Shown in pieces: positions 1-10,302 of a DNA stretch of 64,000 bases. The stretch comes from JAHELQ01 sp965603365 (lineage in GTDB: Bacteria; Acidobacteriota; Aminicenantia; UBA2199): the NCBI GenBank assembly GCA_965603365.1, contig CBFDCR010000023.1:1-64000 (forward strand). Reading direction: 5' to 3'. The position numbers and the translations under genes are program-made. The first letter of the stretch is position 1; the number at the start of each line of letters is the position of its first letter. The notes beneath the pieces are model-generated. The model was given only the letters and a program-made list of their open reading frames with translations, did not search any database and had not been told where the DNA came from.

Positions 1-2
1 AA

Positions 3-1496
3 AGATCATCACATATCATTTCCCAGGACGAAAAGTTCCTGGAAGAATTCAAGGCGGAGATCGAGAAGGTGCTTTCCGACCCATTCCCGGTGTTTAATAT
101 CGATAAAATTTGCGACAAACGCAGTGTCGGCCGGACCACACTGTATAGGAGAGTGAAAGAAATAACGGGGAAAACCGCCAATGATTTCATCATGGACATC
201 CGGTTGGAGAGGGCGGCAGAACTATTGAAAAACAATGCCGGCAATGTGGGGGAAGTGACAGAGATGGTGGGTTTCTCCAAACAAGACTATTTTGCCAGGC
301 TTTTTAAAAAGAAATTCAAGCAGTCCCCAAAGGCGTATCAACTCTCCTTTAAGAAGTCCAATTTAGAGGGTGGTCCAGGCGAGGCGGAAGAGCCGCCCGG
401 AGCGGAATCCCCGGAACCCGGGGTGACATTTATGCTGCAAATTTCAACGAGGGACATGGACCGGGAACTGCCTTTCCGGGTTCCTTTGCCGGGATTGGAA
501 AAGCTGTTTAAATCAGCGGTCGGTGGCCCGCAGCGTGAGGCGTTGTACCAATTCATAAAAAATATCTATGATCCCGATTCCCTCTCCCCCTCCGCGGCCC
601 ATGATGCCCTCAAGTATTATCAAACCCCGGAAATTCTCAAAAAGATGCAAAAAAACATTGAAGACATGAAAGATGATGCCTTCAGGAAGGGAAATAGACC
701 CGGTATGACAGGATCGATACCGGTGGATCGGTTCGATGTTGGAGACGATGAGGCCTACCGGAACACCGGGGCCGTGGCCCTGGTCTGTATGGAATCGGGC
801 TTTTGCCTGGACAGCCCGGGCAGCACTCTTTTAGAAACCCTGCCCTTTGGCAAAACGTTTAATTTCTGTCACAGTGAACCTTTCTGCCATCAGGTCGCCG
901 CTGCCGGTGCCCTGGGAACGGCAGTCCTGGTGGCCGGGGACATGGTCGTTACGGCCGCCCATATTGTGAATGACAAAAACGTAACCGGCCTGCGTTTCGT
1001 GTTCGATTTTGTCATGGAAGATCCCGTCACCCCCCCGGAGCGGGTGCAGGCGGACAATGTATATAAAGGTAGCGAAATCATCGACCGTGTATATAATCCC
1101 GATGTTTCCTGGGCCCTGGTCAAACTGGATCGCAGCGTTAAGGGCCGGCAGGCGGTTTCCCTCTCACAGAAGAACCCTTTTTACGAGCAACCCATCTACG
1201 TGATCGGCCACCCCCTGGGGCTGCCCTTGAAACTAACCCCCGGTGCGCTCATACACCGGTTGGACCCCGGCAATTTTTCGGCAGAGTTGGATGTCTACAG
1301 CAGCGGCAGCGGTTCCCCCATATTTTGTGCCGAGACCCATGAGTTAATCGGCATCGTGTCCCGCAGCCGACCGGCCGATCTCCGTTGGACCGGCAGTTGC
1401 CTGGTATCTCTGCCCTATCGCAACAATGCCCTCGACCCCCGCGGCAGCCAATGCACCCGCGCCTCACAGTTCATCAAACAGATCCACAATCCATAA
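3..1496 (+). CDS. AraC-type HTH / trypsin-like serine protease fusion (5' end outside window)
   Basis: The reading frame is open to the left window edge, so the gene is partial; the GTG at 69 is only the first start codon inside the window, and residues are counted from it. Residues 1-96 form an AraC-type double helix-turn-helix (RTTLYRRVKEITG, then MVGFSKQDYFARLFKKKF), as at the end of AraC regulators and hybrid two-component proteins. After a Pro/Glu-rich linker and a helical stretch comes a trypsin-like domain with a complete triad: His298 (TAAHIV), Asp345 (PDVSWALVKLD) and Ser414 (SGSGSP). The protease resembles the one at 14772-15860, down to YEQPxY and GLPLK motifs. It ends 1 nt before the CHAT/STAND gene at 1498 and is probably co-transcribed with it. 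Inference: a transcription-factor-like or docking module joined to a proteolytic effector. The upstream part could add a receiver or sensor domain. Confidence 0.85.
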   Translation, partial: RSSHIISQDEKFLEEFKAEIEKVLSDPFPVFNIDKICDKRSVGRTTLYRRVKEITGKTANDFIMDIRLERAAELLKNNAGNVGEVTEMVGFSKQDYFARLFKKKFKQSPKAYQLSFKKSNLEGGPGEAEEPPGAESPEPGVTFMLQISTRDMDRELPFRVPLPGLEKLFKSAVGGPQREALYQFIKNIYDPDSLSPSAAHDALKYYQTPEILKKMQKNIEDMKDDAFRKGNRPGMTGSIPVDRFDVGDDEAYRNTGAVALVCMESGFCLDSPGSTLLETLPFGKTFNFCHSEPFCHQVAAAGALGTAVLVAGDMVVTAAHIVNDKNVTGLRFVFDFVMEDPVTPPERVQADNVYKGSEIIDRVYNPDVSWALVKLDRSVKGRQAVSLSQKNPFYEQPIYVIGHPLGLPLKLTPGALIHRLDPGNFSAELDVYSSGSGSPIFCAETHELIGIVSRSRPADLRWTGSCLVSLPYRNNALDPRGSQCTRASQFIKQIHNP

Positions 1497-1497
1497 C

Positions 1498-4400
1498 ATG
1501 CCGGTAGTCTTCAAAGTTACTATCGCCCCTGCCAATAAAAAAGGACACTTTCGGATCACCTGGTTTAACCGGGCAGCCCATGCCAAACAATGCTTTGAAC
1601 AATCGTCAGTTGGGATTGACCGGGATGAGGTGGAGTGGCTGTGGAAAGACCGGCGCAATCAATTGGAGATTGGGGAAAAATTATTCCGTTTCCTGGACGG
1701 CAAAGGGGGGCATCTCCAACAGGCGCTCAAACAAGCCGAGGCCCTGGACGAAAGCCTCCGACTCCACCTCTCTGCCGGCGGCGAAACCGTCAACTGGCCC
1801 TTCGAACTGCTGGCCCACAAGGGTGCCTTTCTACTGCCCACCCTTTTACACCTGGTACGCAGTGTCCCGGGGGTGGAAGAGGTTGAAGAGGCGTCCCCCC
1901 AAAACCGCCGTCTGAGACTGCTGTTTATGGCCTGCTCTCCTTTGGATATGCAATCGGAACTGGATTTTGAGCAGGAAGAGGAAACGATTTTCAAAGCAAC
2001 GGAAAAATTGGCCATCGATATGGAGATAGAAGATACTGGCTCCCTGGCAGGATTACGAGAAAAACTGGAACAGCAGCAATACGACGTTGTGCATCTGTCA
2101 GGATTTGCCGGTATCGATCAAAAAGGGCAGCCCTTTTTTGTGATGGAGGATGAGGCCGGGTACCATGAAAATGTAACGGTAGAGAGATTATGGCATGAAG
2201 GGCTGAAAGCAAATCCCCCGCGACTGCTTTTCATTTCCGGGAGTAGTACAAGTGACACACCCGGGGGAGTTGAGGGCACCTTTGCGCATATTTTAGTGGA
2301 AAAATATCAAGTACCGGCGGTTTTGGGTTGGGCACGATGGGTAAGCGATGAAGAGGCCACAGAGGCGGCAAAGGTGATCTACCGGGAATTAAGCCGGGGC
2401 AAATCGGTTCTTCACGCCGTGCAACGGGCGAGATACCGACTGATCGATCGTTTTCCTTCGCCCCTGAAACCCTCCTGGCCGCAGTTGAGGTTGTTCGGCC
2501 ACGGCAGTTCACTCCAGGCAATCGTAGAAAAAGAACAGGAAACGCGGCCCCAGGTGAGGCGGATGACCCACACCTATTTAAAGAACAGCGAAGTAAAGGT
2601 ACTGGCTGAAGGATTCGTGGGCCGGCGGCGTCAATTGCAGCAGGGCTTCCGGGTGTTAACGCTGGAGCCCGGCAAGGCAGGACTGCTTCTTCTGGGCAGC
2701 GGCGGGCTGGGCAAGAGCTGCCTGGCCGGGAAAATCAGTGAGCGGTTCAAGAAACATACCCCTGTCATTGTCCACGGCAGACTGAATTCCATTACCCTGA
2801 AGAGGGCATTAAAGGATGCCTTTATCGTATCCCAGGATGATCATGGTAAAAACGTCCTGTCCTGGGACATGGAGATGAAAGATACCATGGGGGTTTTGTG
2901 CCGGTCTTGCTTTAAAGACAAAAAATACCTTATCTTATTGGATGATTTCGAGCAAAACCTGGAAGGCTCGGACAGGGGCGAACCGGCCGGCCTGTTTCCC
3001 GAAGCTGCCGAATTGCTGAAGGTCTTACTCGACGGGCTCCCGGGCACGGATAGGTCAACGCAGATGATCATCACCTGTCGTTATGGATTTTCCATGACTA
3101 TAGAGGACTGCGACCTGGTTAAAGAACGGCTGGAATGGGTCTGGCTGGCGGGGTTCCGGGAAGCGGAGCAGAGGAAAAAGGCAGGGGAATTAACCAACAT
3201 CGCCAACTACCCGGGCCCCACCTTAAAAAAGGCCCTGCTGGCCACCGGCTGCGGCAATCCCCGCCTCATGGAGTGGCTGGATGTGCTGGTAGGGCAGCAA
3301 AAATCACCCGCTGTAGTAGAATTGCTGCAAGCCGTTAGCAGCAAAAAAGAAGATTTCATCCGGCAGCACGTGATCCGGGAATTGCTCAAACTGGGCGGCC
3401 AGGATCTGTCCCGCTTCCTCAGTTGGTTCGCCATTTATCGCAGACCCGTACTAAAAGAGGGAGCTAAGCAAGTCGGCGAAAAGGCAAACCTAAAAAACTG
3501 GCAGGAAATGCTGTACCGGGGCATGGAGTTAAGCCTCATCGAACACGATACCGCCCGCAAAAGCTACCAGGCCACCCCCCTGCTGAAAGAGGAATTCTTA
3601 AGCAAACTTGACAACTTTAACACCCGCCACGAGGCCGCATTTGCTTATTATAAAAGTATTTGTGAAGGCAAAGCGGATGAACAATTTGATCCCATCCAGA
3701 TGGAGGAGTGGGTCTATCACGCATTGGAATGCGGTGAGGAAGATGTCGCCTCCAGCGAAGGAGGAGCATTAGTCAATTACTTCCGGGCAAATTTGGCTTT
3801 ATTGGAGTCGGAACGAGTAGGATTGTGGTTACTGAAACAGAAGAAGCGAGAAATTTCGACTGAACATGATGCGTTTCTATTAAATGAAATCGCATCTACA
3901 TTAAGGAGTCTTGGCAATCATCGAAAAGCCATCACATATTACGAGAAGGCTTTGTCTATTAACGAAGTATTATTAGGTCCAAGGCATTTGAATGTAGCAA
4001 TCGGTTTGAATAATCTAGGTGAAACATGGAATAATCTTGGAAAATCCCAAAAGGCGATTGAGCTTCACAAAGAAGCACTCACTATTTATGAAGAAATATT
4101 TAAAGTAGAACACCCATATAAGGGAGGTGCTCTAAATAATCTAGGTTTAGCCTGGAGCGATCTTGGTAATCCCAATAAAGCTATAAAATATTATCAGAGG
4201 GCGATATCCAATTATGATTCAATAAATGGGAGGGATCATATTAAGGTGGCAACCGTTTTTAATAACCTGGGTATGGCCTGGGAGGTTTTGGGCAATTATC
4301 GTAAAGCTATTAGCTATTTCCAGAAAGCACTGAAGATCCATATGACTGTTTTTGGGATGGAACATCCTGCTGTGGCTACCAATTTGAATAATGTGGGTAT

Positions 4401-5580
4401 GGCCTTGCAGTATTTAGGAGATCACCATAAAGCCATCATCTATTATCAGGAAGCGTTATCTATTAATGAGGCCATGTATGGACAAACGCATTCAGATGTG
4501 GCAACTGGATTGAATAACTTGGGCATGGTATGGCTGGCGATGGGAGAGTACCATAAAGCCGTCGATTATTTCAGTGAAGCACTTTCTATCAATGAGGAAG
4601 TGTTTGGGCCGAATCATATTAATATAGCTACTGGCCTGAATAACCTGGGAATGGCATGGCATGATATAGGCAATTACCATAAAGCTATTGATTATTTCAA
4701 TAAGGCTTTAACTATTGATGAGATGACGCTTGGAAAGAAGCATCCAAAGATTTCCATGGATTTGAATAATATTGGGTTAATATGGAAGGAGTTGGGAGAA
4801 TTTAGTAAAGCCATTGATTATTTTCAGAGATCTCTGAAAATCAATAAAGCGCTTTTCGGAAGAGAACATCCGAATATATCCAGAGATCTAAACAACATAG
4901 GAGGAGTATGGGATGATCTTGGTGATTATCGAAAAGCTATTTATTATTACATTGAAGCCTTATCCATTGATGAAATTTTGTTTGGGCCAAAACACCCTAA
5001 TATTGCCATAGAATTAAATAACCTGGGAATGGCATGGTTGGCATTGGGTGATAAGCAAAAGGCCATTGAATATCTTAAAACGGCACTGGACATCAATAAA
5101 ACCGTGTTTGGGCCAAAGCATCCCGATGTGACTACTGGTTTAAATAATCTAGGGTTAGCATGGGATGAATTAGGCGATTATAAGAAAGCAATTGAATATT
5201 ATCTCGAGGCATTGGTCATTGATAAGACCGTGTTTGGGCGAAAACATTCAAGGGTGGCTACAGAATTGAATAACCTGGGGTCAGCATGGAATGCTCTTGG
5301 TAATCATGGTAGAGCCATTTATTATGGCCATGAGGCATTGTCTATTGACAGGGAAGTGCTTGGACAGAAACACCCAAATGTAGCAAGAGATTTGCACAAT
5401 CTGGGATGTGCATATTTCGACCTGGGACAATCGGAAAAGGCAAAAGATCATTTTGAGGAGGCCTATGCGATTTATAATAAACTCTTTGGTCCGGAACATC
5501 CTGATGCGAAGATAGTGGCTGAGTGGTTAGAGAAGTTAAAAGAAGGAAATAGAGTAGAAAGAAATGGCAACAATTTATAA
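1498..5580 (+). CDS. CHAT-like / STAND ATPase / 13-TPR giant protein
   Basis: A 1360-residue cytosolic signalling protein. The start at 1498 (MPVVFKVTIAP) is chosen because it aligns with the N-terminus of the paralogue at 5564; an ATG 72 nt further upstream would overlap the protease gene. Residues about 1-340 form a CHAT (caspase-like) fold, but the catalytic positions are altered: the second His of HLSGHG is Phe203 and the Cys of LSAC is Ser249. Next is a STAND/NACHT-like ATPase with Walker A G400-S407 (GSGGLGKS) and Walker B around D482-D483 (ILLDDFE). From about residue 790 there are 13 tandem 42-residue kinesin-light-chain-type TPRs (LNNLGxAWxxLGxxxKAIxYY). The TPR half is visibly more AT-rich than the first 2.3 kb. 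Such proteins are thought to be ligand-triggered switches; here the CHAT domain may be non-proteolytic. Confidence 0.88.
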   Translation: MPVVFKVTIAPANKKGHFRITWFNRAAHAKQCFEQSSVGIDRDEVEWLWKDRRNQLEIGEKLFRFLDGKGGHLQQALKQAEALDESLRLHLSAGGETVNWPFELLAHKGAFLLPTLLHLVRSVPGVEEVEEASPQNRRLRLLFMACSPLDMQSELDFEQEEETIFKATEKLAIDMEIEDTGSLAGLREKLEQQQYDVVHLSGFAGIDQKGQPFFVMEDEAGYHENVTVERLWHEGLKANPPRLLFISGSSTSDTPGGVEGTFAHILVEKYQVPAVLGWARWVSDEEATEAAKVIYRELSRGKSVLHAVQRARYRLIDRFPSPLKPSWPQLRLFGHGSSLQAIVEKEQETRPQVRRMTHTYLKNSEVKVLAEGFVGRRRQLQQGFRVLTLEPGKAGLLLLGSGGLGKSCLAGKISERFKKHTPVIVHGRLNSITLKRALKDAFIVSQDDHGKNVLSWDMEMKDTMGVLCRSCFKDKKYLILLDDFEQNLEGSDRGEPAGLFPEAAELLKVLLDGLPGTDRSTQMIITCRYGFSMTIEDCDLVKERLEWVWLAGFREAEQRKKAGELTNIANYPGPTLKKALLATGCGNPRLMEWLDVLVGQQKSPAVVELLQAVSSKKEDFIRQHVIRELLKLGGQDLSRFLSWFAIYRRPVLKEGAKQVGEKANLKNWQEMLYRGMELSLIEHDTARKSYQATPLLKEEFLSKLDNFNTRHEAAFAYYKSICEGKADEQFDPIQMEEWVYHALECGEEDVASSEGGALVNYFRANLALLESERVGLWLLKQKKREISTEHDAFLLNEIASTLRSLGNHRKAITYYEKALSINEVLLGPRHLNVAIGLNNLGETWNNLGKSQKAIELHKEALTIYEEIFKVEHPYKGGALNNLGLAWSDLGNPNKAIKYYQRAISNYDSINGRDHIKVATVFNNLGMAWEVLGNYRKAISYFQKALKIHMTVFGMEHPAVATNLNNVGMALQYLGDHHKAIIYYQEALSINEAMYGQTHSDVATGLNNLGMVWLAMGEYHKAVDYFSEALSINEEVFGPNHINIATGLNNLGMAWHDIGNYHKAIDYFNKALTIDEMTLGKKHPKISMDLNNIGLIWKELGEFSKAIDYFQRSLKINKALFGREHPNISRDLNNIGGVWDDLGDYRKAIYYYIEALSIDEILFGPKHPNIAIELNNLGMAWLALGDKQKAIEYLKTALDINKTVFGPKHPDVTTGLNNLGLAWDELGDYKKAIEYYLEALVIDKTVFGRKHSRVATELNNLGSAWNALGNHGRAIYYGHEALSIDREVLGQKHPNVARDLHNLGCAYFDLGQSEKAKDHFEEAYAIYNKLFGPEHPDAKIVAEWLEKLKEGNRVERNGNNL

Positions 5581-8500
5581 TATAAACATTGAGCCATTGA
5601 CAAAGGAAGATAGCTTCACCGTTACCTGGAAGAACACAGAGACAGAAACAGTGCATTCTTTTGAAAACACGCCAGACGTTACTCTCGATGAGATTCAGTG
5701 GCAATGGTCGCAGCGTCTATTATCAACCGGTCAAAAGCTTTTTCGCTTTCTGGATGGAGATAATCATTACTTTCAGCAGGCCCTTGAATACGCCGACCAA
5801 AAAGGAGAATCACTGGAAATTCATTTAAATAACTGTAAAGAAACTGACGATTGGCCTTTTGAACTTCTGGCTAAAGACAATTCATTTTTACTCTCACGCT
5901 CTGTTCACCTGGTGCGATACATTTCCAATTGTAAAGCGAGCCAAATAATCCCTCCTATAAATCGGCCATTAAAACTTCTTTTTATGGCAAGCTCTGTCAG
6001 GGATATTAAGCCGTTGTTGGATTTTGAAAAAGAAGAGGAAGCTATTTTTGCAATCACCCGCCAATTGCCTATTGACATGGACATAGAAGATACCGGTTCA
6101 CCAGCAGGTTTGCGTAAGAAGTTGGAAAAAGAAAAGTATGATGTAGTTCACCTGTCCGGTCACGCGGGTATAAGCGACAATGGAATTCCTTTCTTTGTCA
6201 TGGAAGGAGAAACGGGGCAGCGACTTATCGTATACCCCGAAGAGTTAGGGAATGAAGTTTTTTTCAAAAATCCACCGCGATTATTGTTCTTGTCAGGCAG
6301 TCGTACCGGGGATGTGGCCGGGACCCCTGAAGGTTCTTTTGCTCGCCGATTGGTAAAGAATTCCAACATCCCGGCGGTATTGGGGTGGGGTCGATCGGTA
6401 AGGGATGATCAGTCAATAGTTGCAGGTCAAATGCTCTACCAGCAATTGAGCGGCGGCAAAACCATACTTGAAGCTGTGCAGCGGGCTCGTTACCAGTTGA
6501 TAAAAAATTTCCCCGACAACGAAAAACCAGCTTGGCCCCATTTACGCCTATACAGTAGTGATGTACCCTTGAGTACCATTGTAAAAATAAACCAGAATAT
6601 GTGTCCCACTCCCATGACAGTAACGCATGCTCATCTTAGAAATAGTCAGGTAAAGGTCTTGGCGGAAGGATTTGTGGGACGCCGAAGACAAATTCAAGCT
6701 TCCTTAAATACGTTAACCAAAGATGGCGATAAAATCGGGGTTCTGCTTCTGGGCACTGGAGGTTTAGGCAAAAGTTGTCTGGCGGGAAAGCTGAGTGAAC
6801 GTCTCGCTGATCATACATTGATTATCGTTCATGGCGGATTAAATACAGTGTCTTTGCAGAATGCACTAATAGATGCATTTATCGTATCCCAGGATAAAAC
6901 GGGACGGCAGGTCTTATCCAGGAAAATCAATATGGCGGATAAATTAACCCAACTTTGCCACAGCAGCTTTAAAGAAAAAAAATATTTGCTGATCCTGGAC
7001 GATTTCGAGTGTAACCTGGAGGGGGCTGAAAAAGGACAACCGGAGTCTATGCTCCCCGAATCCGCGCAATTGCTGAAAACACTTTTTACCTATCTTCCCT
7101 CCGCCGGGAAAATGACGCAAATGATTATCACCAGCCGTTTTGAATTCACCTTGCGCCAACAGGACCGGGAATTGGTAACGGAACGGCTGCAAAAAATAAG
7201 GTTGATATCTTTTACAAAAGCGGAACAACTCAAAAAGGTGCGGGGGTTGAAAGCTCTCTTGAATTATCCGCATCCCTCATTGGCATGGCAATTGTTAGCT
7301 GCCGGTAAGAACAATCCCCTCTTGATGGATTGGCTTAATGTGCTGGCTGGACGGATGACAAACTCTGAAATACCGGAAATATTGCATGCCGTGAAGGGTA
7401 AACAGGAAGAATTCATTCAAAATCTTGTGTTACGTCAACTGCTTCAACATAGCAGGGCGGAATTGGAACATCTTTTGTGTCGGCTCAGTATCTTTCGTAT
7501 CCCGGTGTTGTTGGAAGGGGTTAAACAAGTCGCTGAAAAAGCGGGAATAAGCAACTGGCGGCAATTCCTTGAACAAGGAATTGCCTTGAGCCTGATCGAG
7601 CATGATCAGTCAGGGAATAAGTACCAGGTTACCCCGTTATTAAGAGAAGAGTTGTTGAGCGGATTGAAGGATATTTCCACTGTCCACGAAATAGCGTTTG
7701 AATACTACAAAGAGAAAACCGATATTCGGGATTCGGTTGAGCCGACGTTGATGGAAGAGTGGATTTTTCATGGGTTGGGCTGCGGTAAAGAGGAAGAGGT
7801 CAGCGCCATCGGCGGTTGGCTGGTTGATTATTTACAAGAACAATTGTCCTATCAGGAAGCGCAACGGATTGGGAAATGGATACTGAATGAAAAAAAACGA
7901 GCCTTATCCACGGAAAGTGACGCTTTCCTGCTAAATTCCCTCGCATCCGTAGTAAAAGAAATGGGTTATTGCCACCAGGCAATCAAATATTTAAAGAAAG
8001 CCCGATCAATCACTCGGAATGTTTTTGAGGAGACTCATCCCAAAGTAGCCACCGTTATAAATAATATAGGAGCGGTATGGGAAGATTTATTGGAATATGA
8101 TAAAGCCCTTGATGAGTACCAAAAAGCTCTTGCTATTTTGCAGAAAAATTATCCAGAAAAACATGCAACTGTTGCCACTACTTTGGGTAATATAGGAAAA
8201 ATTTTTCTCTACCAGGGGGAATACAAAAAAAGCCGTTCTTATTTCGAGAAAGCATTGGAAATGGATAAGGCATTATACGGAGATGTGTTACATCCTGATT
8301 TATCCAGGGATTTGAACAATTTGGGGACATTGTTGAGAGAAATGGGGGAATTGGAGAAAGCCGGAGATTGTCTGAAACAAGCGATAGCTATCGATCGGGC
8401 TTTGTATAGAGAAGAACATCCACAGGTTGCCGCTACCCTAAACAACCTGGGAACAATATGGGAAAAGGAAGGAAAATTTAAAAAAGCAATCGAATGTTTT

Positions 8501-10114
8501 CATCAGGCAATGATTATCAATAAAAACTTTCTTGGAGAACTGCATCCAAAGATGCCCATTACACTAACAAATTTAGGAACCGCCTGTATGGAAGCAGAGG
8601 ACCATTTAGAAGGACCGAAATATTTAAAGCAGGCACTTTCCATCAATAAGGCATTGTATGGAGATATGAATCTCTATGTAGCCGATAATTTGGGACGTTT
8701 GGGAGAAGCAGCCATCATATTGAGACATCCCCGGGAGGCCATCGATTATTTTGAGCAGGCAATTTCAATTCATCGGGATTTACACGGTGTGATACGTTCG
8801 GAATGTGTCGCATACATCACTGATCTGGGAACTGCGTGGGGACTGTTGAAGAACCATAGCAAAACCGTTGAGTACTATAGACAAGCGCTTTCGATTGCAT
8901 GTGAAGTATATGGGGAGGAAGATTTGAGAACCGCAAATGTGCTTCTCAAGCAGGGGGCAGCCTGGAAAGCCGTGCTGGAGAATCCTGAAAAAGCCATTGA
9001 ATACTACCGGGAATCCCTTTCTATCAAAAAAGAAGTTTATGGAACGGAGCACCCTGATATCGCTTTAATATTTAATAATTTGGGAGCAGCCTGGTACGAT
9101 CTTGGCCTGTACAATAAGGCGACTTTTTATTATGATTCGGCGCTTAAGATTCTTAAAAATTCTTACGGGGAAGAGCATCCAATGATGACCGCCATAATGC
9201 TTAATCTTGGTTTAACCCGGCATGCAATGGGCAAACCCCTGGAGGCTGTGGACTTGTATCGAAAGGTATTGACGATAGAACGATCCTCTCTTGGGGAAAT
9301 GCATCCCAGGGTGGGAACAGCCCTGGAATCCCTCGGGAAGATATGGAATTCTTTGGGTGAATATGAAAAAGCCATCGCTCATTACCAGGAGGCATTTTCC
9401 ATTTTGAAAAAAGCTTATGGTGAGAAACATCATAGAGTCGCCGCGGTTTTGAACAAACTGGGGGGTGTATGGTTACGAAAAGGCGATAACTATAAGGGAA
9501 TAGAATGTATTGAGCAAGCACTAAGGATTTACCTGGAAATATACGGCAAAAAGCATCTTGAATATGCGGTGACGTTGACCAAACTGGGGGGGGCGTATAA
9601 TTTTTTGGGAGAGCATAAAAGGGCGGCTGATTTGTTTTATCAGGCCCTAAATACATCCAGGCAGCTTTACGAGGAAATACATCCCAATGTGGCTGGGGCA
9701 TTGACAAATATCGGCGATTCTTTTAACCGTTTGGGAGAGTATCGTCTGGCGATCGATTGTCTTGAACAGGCGCTGTCGATTGCGAATGCCTTATGCATTC
9801 GAGGGCATCCAAGAGTGGCAGCAATTTTAAATAGTCTTGGAGAAGCATGGAGCGCCCTTGGAAATCATAATCAAGCGATTGGATATCTTAAGCAAGCAAT
9901 AACTATCCTCGAGTCTGCCTATGGGGAAGTACATTCTCAAATAGCCGAAACATTGGATAATATCGGTTCGACCTACTTGAAATTGGAAAAACATTCGACA
10001 GCCGTTAGCTATTTTAAAAAAGCCTATGAAATGTACAAAACATTACATGGAACGGACCACCCCTTAACTCAGGAGGTCGCTAACCGGGTAAACACATGTC
10101 AAATAGACCGGTAG
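5564..10114 (+). CDS. CHAT-like / STAND ATPase / 17-TPR giant protein (paralogue)
   Basis: A 1516-residue paralogue of the preceding gene, overlapping its 3' end by 17 nt, so the two are probably translationally coupled. The N-terminal CHAT-like domain keeps the His (His200 in HLSGHAG), but the expected Cys is Ser246 (LSGSRTGD). The ATPase has Walker A G397-S404 (GTGGLGKS) and a LILDDFE Walker B. From about residue 780 there are 17 TPRs, mostly 42 residues long with occasional 43-residue units, more diverged than in the neighbour. The N-terminal 770 residues of the two proteins align end to end, whereas the repeat numbers differ. This fits shared ATPase mechanics and diverged ligand-sensing TPR arrays. 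Whether the Ser can serve as nucleophile is unknown. Confidence 0.88.
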   Translation: MATIYNINIEPLTKEDSFTVTWKNTETETVHSFENTPDVTLDEIQWQWSQRLLSTGQKLFRFLDGDNHYFQQALEYADQKGESLEIHLNNCKETDDWPFELLAKDNSFLLSRSVHLVRYISNCKASQIIPPINRPLKLLFMASSVRDIKPLLDFEKEEEAIFAITRQLPIDMDIEDTGSPAGLRKKLEKEKYDVVHLSGHAGISDNGIPFFVMEGETGQRLIVYPEELGNEVFFKNPPRLLFLSGSRTGDVAGTPEGSFARRLVKNSNIPAVLGWGRSVRDDQSIVAGQMLYQQLSGGKTILEAVQRARYQLIKNFPDNEKPAWPHLRLYSSDVPLSTIVKINQNMCPTPMTVTHAHLRNSQVKVLAEGFVGRRRQIQASLNTLTKDGDKIGVLLLGTGGLGKSCLAGKLSERLADHTLIIVHGGLNTVSLQNALIDAFIVSQDKTGRQVLSRKINMADKLTQLCHSSFKEKKYLLILDDFECNLEGAEKGQPESMLPESAQLLKTLFTYLPSAGKMTQMIITSRFEFTLRQQDRELVTERLQKIRLISFTKAEQLKKVRGLKALLNYPHPSLAWQLLAAGKNNPLLMDWLNVLAGRMTNSEIPEILHAVKGKQEEFIQNLVLRQLLQHSRAELEHLLCRLSIFRIPVLLEGVKQVAEKAGISNWRQFLEQGIALSLIEHDQSGNKYQVTPLLREELLSGLKDISTVHEIAFEYYKEKTDIRDSVEPTLMEEWIFHGLGCGKEEEVSAIGGWLVDYLQEQLSYQEAQRIGKWILNEKKRALSTESDAFLLNSLASVVKEMGYCHQAIKYLKKARSITRNVFEETHPKVATVINNIGAVWEDLLEYDKALDEYQKALAILQKNYPEKHATVATTLGNIGKIFLYQGEYKKSRSYFEKALEMDKALYGDVLHPDLSRDLNNLGTLLREMGELEKAGDCLKQAIAIDRALYREEHPQVAATLNNLGTIWEKEGKFKKAIECFHQAMIINKNFLGELHPKMPITLTNLGTACMEAEDHLEGPKYLKQALSINKALYGDMNLYVADNLGRLGEAAIILRHPREAIDYFEQAISIHRDLHGVIRSECVAYITDLGTAWGLLKNHSKTVEYYRQALSIACEVYGEEDLRTANVLLKQGAAWKAVLENPEKAIEYYRESLSIKKEVYGTEHPDIALIFNNLGAAWYDLGLYNKATFYYDSALKILKNSYGEEHPMMTAIMLNLGLTRHAMGKPLEAVDLYRKVLTIERSSLGEMHPRVGTALESLGKIWNSLGEYEKAIAHYQEAFSILKKAYGEKHHRVAAVLNKLGGVWLRKGDNYKGIECIEQALRIYLEIYGKKHLEYAVTLTKLGGAYNFLGEHKRAADLFYQALNTSRQLYEEIHPNVAGALTNIGDSFNRLGEYRLAIDCLEQALSIANALCIRGHPRVAAILNSLGEAWSALGNHNQAIGYLKQAITILESAYGEVHSQIAETLDNIGSTYLKLEKHSTAVSYFKKAYEMYKTLHGTDHPLTQEVANRVNTCQIDR

Positions 10115-10233
10115 GATTTCAATTGTGGGAAATTCATTGAAAACCCGTAATAATTGGTTTATTTTTATCTTAGCGCCTCTTTGCAGTTTAAATTGGGATT
10201 GCTGAATCGGGGTTTGGACTGCTACGAACAACG

Positions 10234-10262
10234 TTGACTCAAACGCAGTTGGTTGCTATAAT
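10234..10262 (+). promoter_or_regulatory. sigma70-type promoter for the pentapeptide/CHAT gene
   Basis: TTGACT at 10234-10239 and TATAAT at 10257-10262 are separated by 17 bp. It lies in the 188-bp gap after the second STAND gene, so the CHAT protease gene at 10303 can be expressed independently. An AGGAGG-like sequence at about 10270 lies too far from the ATG to be its ribosome site; AAAGGAT just before 10303 is better placed. Confidence 0.7.
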
Positions 10263-10302
10263 CTGCCAAGGAGGAAAAAGATAATAAAACTGAAAGGATA
10301 AA

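Noticed and set aside
9201..9707. 168-codon minus-strand frame
   Set aside because: Antisense of the TPR repeats; openness follows from repeat periodicity.
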